A DNA stretch of 64,000 nucleotides from Prevotella sp. (GTDB lineage: Bacteria; Bacteroidota; Bacteroidia; Bacteroidales; Bacteroidaceae), in the NCBI GenBank assembly GCA_022486815.1, contig JAKVJW010000008.1, forward strand, positions 1 through 64,000, written 5' to 3'. The notes beneath the pieces were generated by a model. The model was not told where the DNA came from. It did no database searches and saw nothing but the letters and a program-made list of their open reading frames with translations. Each line of letters begins with the position of its first letter. Position 1 is the first letter of the stretch. Position numbers and translations under genes: made by a program. Below are positions 57,044 through 64,000 of the stretch, piece after piece.

Positions 57044-60000
57044 TTAGAAATTAATCTGAAGACCTAAAGCATAAGTTTTCGTTAATGGATACCGTGGTGC
57101 ATCAGTTACCTGAGATTCCGGATCACCCAACTTGAAGTTGGTAAAGGTCAACATATTATAACCACTAAAGGACAGAGTGCATCTCTGGATCTTCAGTTTC
57201 TGCAAGAATGGGAAGTGAAGATTATAAGAGATAATAAAAGATTTCAAACGCAGGTAACTTGAATTCACCTCATAAAGCGTAGAGTTGATATAGTTCTGAG
57301 ATGCAGCCCGGTCTCCTGTAGGACGTGGATAGTATGCATCTGTATGGTCCTCTGCCCATGTATTATCATACATATATTGTAAGAGACCACCTGTATCATT
57401 ATTCACATTACTATGGAACGGACGCATAAAGGTGCCGCCCAGCATACGAGAAACACCGAAAGCACCGGTCCAACGGGCTGAAATACTCAGATCTTTCCAG
57501 GTAAAACCTGTATTAAAACCAAACACATAGTGAGGATCATCGGTATTCTTGCTCAGTTCACGGCTCGCATCATCTGAATCAATCTTGCCATCGTGGTTCA
57601 AGTCAACATAGACTGCATCACCGGGCCGGAGATCAGAGATAAATTGTGTTGGGAAAGGCTCTCCGAATTCTTTCTGATAGTCTGCTTCACAACCTTTATA
57701 ATAGAACTTCCAGAATTTATACAGTGAACGGGCTCCGATACGGTGTCCCTTAGCCATCTGATAAGCATAATCCTGAGGTGCTTCCTTTTCTTCCAGAATT
57801 TTATTCTCATTATTAGAGAAGTTAAGCCCTACATTATATCTTATATCATTGCCGATACGATCATTCCAGGAAAGGGAGAGTTCATATCCCCAACTCTTTA
57901 CCTTACCTAAATTGGCTGCAGGAAGGGTGAATCCTATTAGGTCCGGAGCAGTCTGGTCATATAACAAGATATGATCACGATGCTCGACATAGTAATCAAA
58001 AGTCGTTCCCAATCTATCCTTAAAGAAGCGCAGGTCAATACCATAGTTTTGCTTGTGTGCCTTTTCCCATGTTACATTGGGATTATTGCGAGAAGCTTCA
58101 TAAGCTGCATTCTGGATAGCTCCACTCGTACCAAAGTCGTATGCATAGCCACCTCTGTTCAACAAGGAATTGTTATTGACATAATAAGGATCAGGCAGAT
58201 ACATAAAGCGTTTTCCACCTATCTTGTCATTACCTACAACACCATAGGTAACACGAAGTTTACCAAAAGAGACGACCTTTGTAATCGGTTTGAGCAAAGG
58301 TTCATCTGTGAATACCCAGCCAATACTGACTGCAGGAAATTTACCAAAACGCCTGTTCTTGGCGAAATTTTCCGAACCGTTATAACCAAAATCAAACTCG
58401 GCCATATAGCGGTTGTTCCAGTCGTATGCCAGACGTCCTACCAATCCCACATAGCCTGTCGGAATAGAGGAAAAAGAACCTGGATAGTAAGTCTTGCTTT
58501 GATTATAAAGGAGTAAGGCGCCAATGTGATTGAGTCCAAAATTATGATCATAGTTAACACTGGCATCCATATACCAGTTACGACCTTTGCCATACTTCTC
58601 AGAATAACTCATCACATCCAGTGACCCATTCATCTTATACGCAATATTCTGTGTCCCGTCAGGATTTGTTGTAACGACAGGGGTATAAGTTGGCAAGCCT
58701 TGAGTACAATCTTTAGTAGAGGAGAATGAACTGTTATAAGATCCTTTCAATTTGAAAGAAAGTCCTTTAGTGATAAAATCGAGTTTTTGCTTCAAGATCA
58801 TATCCACAGACAGGGTATTGACACTTTCCTTGTCATAACCGACTCCGTAATAGTTGGAACCTGTGGCCCCCTGGAAGGGTAACCAACTTGAAGTTCCGTC
58901 AAAAACGACATACTTGCCATCGATGATACCTGGACTGGAGAATGGAGTAGCATAATAAAGATTCTTGAAAAATCCGGTAGGACCCTGAGAACCGCGAGGA
59001 TTACGCTTATTGCTTACAATACCACTCAAGTTCATTGACAGAGTTGTTGAGGAAGTAACATCCAAATCCAAATTGGCACGATAGTTAAAACGCTGATAAC
59101 TGTAGTTGTTATCGTATGGCTGTGTCAGTTTGTTAAACATACCATCCTGTGTAAAGGCTCCCACGGAAACAAAGTAGCGGGCGGTTTTCGTACCACCGGA
59201 AATATTCATGTTATGCTGAGTTTGAAGCGAGGTCTTGTCCAAAATAAAATCAACCCAGTTCAAATCAGGATAAAGGATAGGATTACTGTGCGTCTTGAAA
59301 GCATTGATAACTGCATCAGAAAAAATCGGAGTAAAAGTCGGATTTGTTGCTGTAGGCGTAAAGTCATATAAATCTCGCATATTGCGGAAAGTAGCATACT
59401 CGTATGAATTAGCCAACTTCAATGGCTTTGACGGAGCAACGACACTCCAGTTAGTCGAGAAGGAAACCTTAGCCTTACCTTCCTTACCGCGCTTAGTCGT
59501 TACCAGGATGACACCATTTGCACCACGTACACCATAGACTGCTGTAGCAGAAGCATCTTTCAAGACCGTAATGCTTTCAATATCATTCGGGTTAAGATCA
59601 TTGAAAGAACGCTCTACTCCATCTACTTCCAACAAGGGAGACTGACCAGATGAATTGAAAGTTCCTTTACCACGGATATATATGGTGGCGGCATCAGAAC
59701 CTGGTTCACCACTCACCTGTACAGAAGAAAGACCGGTTACGGCACCGGCAAGCATATTGTTGATGGATCCTGTAGGAGTCTCAGCCAGTTGCGATCCCGA
59801 AACACTGGAGACTGCTCCTGTCACGGTGACCTTTTTCTGAACACCATAACCTACCACCTGAACTTCTTGTATCTGATTGACGTCAGAAGACAGGGAAATA
59901 CGCATTCCGCCAACCTTAGCTATAAAGTTTTTCGGTTTGAAACCAATATAGGATACTGAGAGTTTTGCACCGGGATTGGCTGATACACGAAAGGCACCAT

Positions 60001-60202
60001 CCAAGTCAGTTACTGCAAGAGCTTTTCCGCTCACAGAAATAGTAGCACCGATAACCGGATCACCATGGTCATCGACAACTGTACCTGTAATCTGATGCTG
60101 TACTTGCGCATATACTGAATTACTACACATAAAACAGCATACAAATACAAAACAAGCCACCAGTACAGGAAAATAGAAATTGAATCTACTTCTTGAATTC
60201 AT
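57044..60202 (-). CDS. SusC-like TonB-dependent transporter (pair 1)
   Basis: The 1052-residue outer-membrane importer begins with a signal peptide (FVCCFMCSNSVYAQ end) and a regulatory domain (ITGTVVDDHGDPVIGATISV). VQEVQVVGYGVQKKVTVTGAVSS is the usual TonB-box and plug entry, cited by its VVGYGVQKK core. NPNDIESITVLKDASATAVYGVRGANGVILVTTKRG is likewise represented by its SATAVYGVRGANG core. The barrel ends GLQINF. It is the first gene of the SusC-SusD-SusC-SusD operon. Possible promoters are at 60370-60377 and 60661-60690. Confidence 0.95.
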   Translation of the reverse strand: MNSRSRFNFYFPVLVACFVFVCCFMCSNSVYAQVQHQITGTVVDDHGDPVIGATISVSGKALAVTDLDGAFRVSANPGAKLSVSYIGFKPKNFIAKVGGMRISLSSDVNQIQEVQVVGYGVQKKVTVTGAVSSVSGSQLAETPTGSINNMLAGAVTGLSSVQVSGEPGSDAATIYIRGKGTFNSSGQSPLLEVDGVERSFNDLNPNDIESITVLKDASATAVYGVRGANGVILVTTKRGKEGKAKVSFSTNWSVVAPSKPLKLANSYEYATFRNMRDLYDFTPTATNPTFTPIFSDAVINAFKTHSNPILYPDLNWVDFILDKTSLQTQHNMNISGGTKTARYFVSVGAFTQDGMFNKLTQPYDNNYSYQRFNYRANLDLDVTSSTTLSMNLSGIVSNKRNPRGSQGPTGFFKNLYYATPFSSPGIIDGKYVVFDGTSSWLPFQGATGSNYYGVGYDKESVNTLSVDMILKQKLDFITKGLSFKLKGSYNSSFSSTKDCTQGLPTYTPVVTTNPDGTQNIAYKMNGSLDVMSYSEKYGKGRNWYMDASVNYDHNFGLNHIGALLLYNQSKTYYPGSFSSIPTGYVGLVGRLAYDWNNRYMAEFDFGYNGSENFAKNRRFGKFPAVSIGWVFTDEPLLKPITKVVSFGKLRVTYGVVGNDKIGGKRFMYLPDPYYVNNNSLLNRGGYAYDFGTSGAIQNAAYEASRNNPNVTWEKAHKQNYGIDLRFFKDRLGTTFDYYVEHRDHILLYDQTAPDLIGFTLPAANLGKVKSWGYELSLSWNDRIGNDIRYNVGLNFSNNENKILEEKEAPQDYAYQMAKGHRIGARSLYKFWKFYYKGCEADYQKEFGEPFPTQFISDLRPGDAVYVDLNHDGKIDSDDASRELSKNTDDPHYVFGFNTGFTWKDLSISARWTGAFGVSRMLGGTFMRPFHSNVNNDTGGLLQYMYDNTWAEDHTDAYYPRPTGDRAASQNYINSTLYEVNSSYLRLKSFIISYNLHFPFLQKLKIQRCTLSFSGYNMLTFTNFKLGDPESQVTDAPRYPLTKTYALGLQINF

Positions 60203-61010
60203 AGACTTACTGATTTTTTATTAATCAAAATTATTATACGATTCACTTTAATTATCGCTCAATGTGTCTCTTGCCAGAAGATCAATCAGAATTTGTTTTA
60301 GCCTGATCTCCGGTTTGATTTCAGCTTTCAAGAGTCTCCGAAAATTCAGTTTGTTTAAATTTCGGAGTGCAAAGATAATCAAAAATTAGCGTTTAGAAAG
60401 TTTTTTTAAGCAAGTAGTTGTCCAAAGGGTTCTTGAGTCTCTGTTATATCTAATAAAATCTATCCTTCCCTTAAATGAATGCTTATATTTTCAAACATAA
60501 CGCAATTATACCGCTACCAGACATTCATTTTATTTGAAAGTGATGCCATAATATTTGTTCAGTATACAACTCCGAAATACTTTTCATTTGTTTTGTAGAC
60601 ATAGTTCTCATGACTTTAATTTTTAGTTACTTAATGATAGATTAATAGTATTTAATGCTGCAAAAGTACTTAACTTTCTTATATTACAAATTGTACATTT
60701 GTTCAAATACTATTCTTTTTGTTCAATAATACAGATTATAAAGCTAAATCAACTGAATTTCAAGAAGAAAATCAGTTGATCATATCAATTTGAAACATCA
60801 TTAGTTAGCATTTTGACAGATACCAAGATTTTAAAAAAAACAAATATAACAAAAAAAACATATATATATGGATTCAACCTTCTATGAACCCTTTTTTAAC
60901 TATTCTATCTTTGAACTCAACAATAATTTTTCTATTTTTGTAGTGGAAAAGACATAGCAACTTCTGCCAATCAGAAATCATTGAAACAAAACATAAGAAT
61001 TCAATCCATC
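60203..61010. promoter_or_regulatory. Long divergent control region of the SusC/D operon and the MBL-fold gene
   Basis: This 808-bp AT-rich region has no gene. Minus strand: TATCTTTG (60370-60377, leader about 160 nt) and TTTG-N18-TACTTTTG (60661-60690, leader about 455 nt). Plus strand: TTTG-N19-TATTTTTG (60910-60940), predicting transcription of the MBL-fold gene from about 60946. A second plus-strand TATCTTTG lies at 60906-60913. The long leader or the gap between the minus-strand promoters could host regulation. Confidence 0.5.
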
Positions 61011-61784
61011 ATGACGAAATACGAGACACGGCTCATAAAACAACTTCCTTTTTACTTTCTGCTGCTTCTGTTAGGGATACTGACCGATAGCTGTCACAGA
61101 ATAGCCTCTGAAGCTGATACTTACAAGATGAAAGACGGGAAGAAACTGATCATCACTCCCATCAAGCATGCTTCTGTGGAAATAAACTATAATGGACTTG
61201 AATTTGAAATAGATCCGGTTGCCAGCAATGTTCGTCCTATCGTAGAATATTTTGACAAACCTAAAGCTGACTACATACTTGTAACCCATAAGCATGATGA
61301 TCACTTTGACAAATCCGGTATTCTGACTTTAACCGATGGCACTAAGACGCAGATACTTATGGATATAAGCAGTTGGAATCGTTATTATCATAAAGGAATG
61401 CACATATCAAACGGTCAAAAGGCCATCTTGGGAAATGGAATCACTATATATGCTGTACCTGCCTATAATATCACTAAAAAATACAGAAAGGTTCATCAGA
61501 AAGGAGTCGGTAACGGTTATGTCATTGACTTCAATGGATTCCGCGTTTATATAGCCGGCGATACTGAACTGATACCGGAAATGAAACAACTTAAACATAT
61601 CGATATTGCCTTTCTCCCATGTAACCAACCTTATACAATGACTCTGAAGCAGTTACGTGAGGCGGTATTGCTTATCCGTCCTAAAGTGGTTTATCCATAT
61701 AATTGGGGAAAGACAAAACCGGAAGCTATAAAGAAAGCCCTTCAGGGCGTTCCTTCAGAAGTCAAAATGAAATATTTCAAATAA
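61011..61784 (+). CDS. MBL-fold metallo-hydrolase lipoprotein (UlaG-like)
   Basis: The 257-residue protein has a basic N-terminus and hydrophobic stretch ending LTDSC (Cys28), which suggests membrane anchoring. The metal motif HxHxDH is complete in VTHKHDDHFD (His93, His95, Asp97, His98), and GFRVYIAGDTE and YPYNWG supply later ligands. This is the UlaG/RomA-like branch; substrates could be a lactone or phosphodiester. An envelope-located lactonase or similar function in pectin breakdown is possible but unproven. ATG 61011 is chosen because the upstream frame starts at a TTG. Its promoter lies at 60910-60940. Confidence 0.78.
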   Translation: MTKYETRLIKQLPFYFLLLLLGILTDSCHRIASEADTYKMKDGKKLIITPIKHASVEINYNGLEFEIDPVASNVRPIVEYFDKPKADYILVTHKHDDHFDKSGILTLTDGTKTQILMDISSWNRYYHKGMHISNGQKAILGNGITIYAVPAYNITKKYRKVHQKGVGNGYVIDFNGFRVYIAGDTELIPEMKQLKHIDIAFLPCNQPYTMTLKQLREAVLLIRPKVVYPYNWGKTKPEAIKKALQGVPSEVKMKYFK

Positions 61785-61853
61785 TCACTCTTATGATATC
61801 TGTGAAATTAATAGAATATCAAAAGGGCAGTCGAAATTTTGAATTCTCAAGAG

Positions 61854-61893
61854 CATATATCCTTTGCCGGTTATTTCCAGGCTAAGGATATAT
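61854..61893. other. Hairpin between convergent MBL-fold and esterase genes
   Basis: ATATATCCTT plus GCC pairs with GGC plus AAGGATATAT (61855-61893). There is no T run on either strand, so terminator activity is uncertain. Confidence 0.5.
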
Positions 61894-61919
61894 AATATAA
61901 ATTGATAAAAGAACTTGTT

Positions 61920-63314
61920 TCAATGTTTCTCCTGCAAAGTAACAGCAATAAGTTCCGCCAACTTTTTTGCGCCTTTGGCAGTAGGATGAATTCCGTCTTT
62001 CTGCTGGAATCCGGCATAAGGCATATAAGCAGTATGAAGATCCATCAACCGACACTTGTTTTTCTTAGCCAATTTGCGGATAACGGGATTGATACCTTTT
62101 ACGATTACGCTGTCATTGATATTCCAAGTCGACTTAAAAGCAGGAATAGGTGTAGCCAGATAAATTTCAGGATGTGTAGGAAGCATCTTCAATGAATCAA
62201 TCATCTGCTGCATATCCTTTTTAAAATCTTTCCCATAACGCCAGTTCTCCGGTTTGGAATCATTTGTCCCCAGACCAATGATAACCACCTGGGGCTGAAA
62301 GGCCAGCGCATCTTTCCACTGGCGCTCATGCATATATGGAAGATCACCCTTATTCAGCATGGTACGTGCAGATATTCCAAAATTCTTTACAAGATATCCC
62401 GTTCCCAGATCTTTCTGCAAGTCAGCGGGATAACCTTTCTCCGAAGACATATCTATACCAAAGCCTTCCGTAATACTATTGCCGATACAGGCCACACGTA
62501 TAGCACCCTGAAGAGGACTGGGATGAGTCGTCAGCCAACAAGACAGGTCATTCAGCATCTGATTATGATAAGGAAAGGATGTATGGAATCCAAAGCCATG
62601 TCCGCCTGTAGGATAAACATACAACGCACAATCGTTGCCAACTCTCCTCATGGCAGAATAATAGGCCACACCATTCTGTACTGGAGGCACTCCTCCATCA
62701 TCATTCGCCAGAAAGATAACCGTCGGTGGAGTCAGATGGACTCGTACCTGACACTCATTGGAGAAATCCTTTACCAATTGTTCATCCGGTGATTTCCCAA
62801 GAAAATTATCCTTTGAACCCTGATGGCAGCCTTTTCCCATTGTAATGACAGGATAGAAAAGGATGGAGAAATCAGGACGTACGGCATAATCACCATGTGT
62901 ACTGAGCGTAGAAGCCAGATGCCCACCTGCTGAGAATCCCATAATCCCTACATCATAAGGATTAATCTGCCATCTGGCAGAAGAATCACGGACGACTTTC
63001 ATCGCATGCTCTGCATCACTTACAGGAAGCATACGATCACCATGAGGCATACGATATTTCAGAACGAAATAACTGATGCCACGCTGATTGAAAAAATCTG
63101 CCCAAGCATAACCTTCGTGATCAATTGCAAGATGCGTATATCCTCCTCCAGGACAATCTACAACAGCCCTTCCTGAAGGATGATCAGGCAGATAGCATGT
63201 TAAAGTGGAAGCTCCATCAGGGGTGATATTCAGTGTAAACTTCCGTAGTGTCTGAGCTGCGGAAGACAATCCCATCAATAACAGAAAACCAAATAAAATA
63301 TTCTTCTTCATCAT
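61920..63314 (-). CDS. Two-domain esterase: alpha/beta-hydrolase plus SGNH hydrolase
   Basis: The secreted protein (signal KNILFGFLLLMGLSSAAQ) joins two unrelated esterase folds. Residues about 25-265 are an alpha/beta-hydrolase of the acetyl-xylan-esterase/BD-FAE type: VVDCPGGGYTHLA, MGFSAGGHLAS (nucleophile Ser), and GGHGFGFH (His). Residues about 270-464 are an SGNH domain: VACIGNSITEGFG, FGISARTM, IIGLGTNDSKPENWR and DGIHPTAKGA. All catalytic blocks are visible in both. It likely removes acetyl or other ester groups from pectic glycans. ATG 63314 is chosen over a GTG at 63317. It lies 69 bp after the GH28 stop, probably in one unit. Confidence 0.83.
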   Translation of the reverse strand: MMKKNILFGFLLLMGLSSAAQTLRKFTLNITPDGASTLTCYLPDHPSGRAVVDCPGGGYTHLAIDHEGYAWADFFNQRGISYFVLKYRMPHGDRMLPVSDAEHAMKVVRDSSARWQINPYDVGIMGFSAGGHLASTLSTHGDYAVRPDFSILFYPVITMGKGCHQGSKDNFLGKSPDEQLVKDFSNECQVRVHLTPPTVIFLANDDGGVPPVQNGVAYYSAMRRVGNDCALYVYPTGGHGFGFHTSFPYHNQMLNDLSCWLTTHPSPLQGAIRVACIGNSITEGFGIDMSSEKGYPADLQKDLGTGYLVKNFGISARTMLNKGDLPYMHERQWKDALAFQPQVVIIGLGTNDSKPENWRYGKDFKKDMQQMIDSLKMLPTHPEIYLATPIPAFKSTWNINDSVIVKGINPVIRKLAKKNKCRLMDLHTAYMPYAGFQQKDGIHPTAKGAKKLAELIAVTLQEKH

Positions 63315-63383
63315 CACCTATATATTATAATATGTATAAACAGGTATCCTGACCAACTTTAGAAATGACCAGAATATTGACTT

Positions 63384-64000
63384 TTAAAACTTCTTTCCGT
63401 TGATAACGACTTTCTTAACGATTGAATTTGGAATCAGATCAGGGTCAAAGGCATTCTTTTCATCCGTCACATCAATATTCCGGAAAGTGAAATGATCCAA
63501 ATGATACTTATCACTCATGCCAACATCAAAGAAATTCTTGCAGTTCATCTGAATATTCTGCATCACAATATGATGACAAAGACTCTGCGGCATATCATCA
63601 CGATGCTCAGGCTTGAAGAATTGACTCCATGGACGTATAACCAGAAATTCTCCAGTGTTTCCAGTAAAACCGTCCACAGTTACATACCCATACTGCTGTG
63701 GAGTATCTGGACGCATCTTGAGCCATAATACGCGGCGCGCATCATCAGCATGGCAATTGCGAAGGATAATGTTATGGTCATTTATGCTCTCACTGCCTAA
63801 AGTCAGACAACCATGGACAGTTCCATAATGGCAGTTTTCTATCAGGATATTCCGATTAGGCCCATCCGTCGAGTCCTTATCTGCCCAGGTCCCCTTACCC
63901 CCTTTCATCACGACAGCATCATCATTGACATTCATATAGCAGCCATTAATGAGAATATCATGACAGAAATCAACATCGATGGCATCCGAACTGGGAGCCT
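63384..64000 (-). CDS. GH28 polygalacturonase-family enzyme, C-terminal part
   Basis: The start lies beyond the right edge. The visible part begins inside the active-site region: PSSDAIDVDFCHDILI and NVNDDAVVMKGGKG supply the catalytic Asp residues of the right-handed beta-helix. GTVHGCLTLGSES provides the His-Gly motif, and VLWLKMRPDT the Arg/Lys motif. GH28 enzymes cleave galacturonic acid linkages in homogalacturonan or rhamnogalacturonan; the exo or endo mode cannot be told from this part. It is upstream of the two-domain esterase. An in-frame ATG at 63935 is internal, not a start. Confidence 0.88.
   Translation of the reverse strand, partial: APSSDAIDVDFCHDILINGCYMNVNDDAVVMKGGKGTWADKDSTDGPNRNILIENCHYGTVHGCLTLGSESINDHNIILRNCHADDARRVLWLKMRPDTPQQYGYVTVDGFTGNTGEFLVIRPWSQFFKPEHRDDMPQSLCHHIVMQNIQMNCKNFFDVGMSDKYHLDHFTFRNIDVTDEKNAFDPDLIPNSIVKKVVINGKKF

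Overview
The window looks like a chromosomal segment of a Bacteroidota, order Bacteroidales. A Prevotella/Segatella-type member is my best guess, but this is inference. The evidence is two complete SusC/SusD outer-membrane pairs, many secreted carbohydrate-active enzymes, and promoters that repeatedly fit the Bacteroidota pattern (a -33 TTTG box, about 19-21 bp, then a -7 TAnnTTTG box). The base composition is moderately AT-rich. I see no transposase, integrase, phage or CRISPR feature.

Region 1 (1-29.9 kb) is mostly housekeeping. In order it holds: an M13 peptidase (cut by the window edge); glyS overlapping an FKBP lipoprotein; topoisomerase IV subunit A; tRNA-Leu(TAG); a two-gene unit of a macrodomain-like protein and a NUDIX hydrolase; a membrane-anchored protein of unknown role; the K+ transporter kup; an Nramp metal transporter; and a three-gene glycogen/alpha-glucan operon (debranching enzyme, glycosyltransferase, GH57) with a divergent Crp/Fnr regulator. 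These are followed by miaA, gapA, mscL and guaA, then a putative MurNAc salvage pair (MurU-like nucleotidyltransferase and an AmgK-like kinase fused to a RapZ C-terminal domain), a candidate small RNA, groES-groEL, and a ThrE-type transporter.

Region 2 (30.1-64 kb) is a pectin locus that fits rhamnogalacturonan-I. Plus strand: GH106 alpha-L-rhamnosidase, GH105 unsaturated rhamnogalacturonyl hydrolase and a GH43-like enzyme, closed by a terminator and a 22-23 bp tandem repeat array. Minus strand: a GH2 beta-galactosidase-type enzyme, a CE12 acetylesterase, a double-domain CE12-like esterase, a second GH2 enzyme with rhamnose mutarotase, a truncated GH2 paralogue lacking its catalytic glutamates, two tandem SusC/SusD pairs, a two-domain esterase, and a GH28 polygalacturonase (cut by the window edge). 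An aldo/keto reductase plus an LtaS-like phosphoglycerol transferase, and an MBL-fold lipoprotein, are interspersed on the plus strand.

The likely logic of region 2 is as follows. Esterases remove acetyl groups, GH28, GH106, GH105 and GH2 enzymes cut the backbone and side chains, and SusC/D import oligosaccharides. RhaM then converts the released L-rhamnose to the anomer used in the cytoplasm. No rhamnogalacturonan lyase, hybrid two-component regulator or ECF/anti-sigma pair is visible here; they may lie outside the window.

The most interesting items are the orphan promoter-terminator unit next to groEL, the kinase-RapZ fusion, the catalytically dead GH2 paralogue, the 9-unit repeat array, and promoters so close to start codons that leaderless mRNAs are expected.
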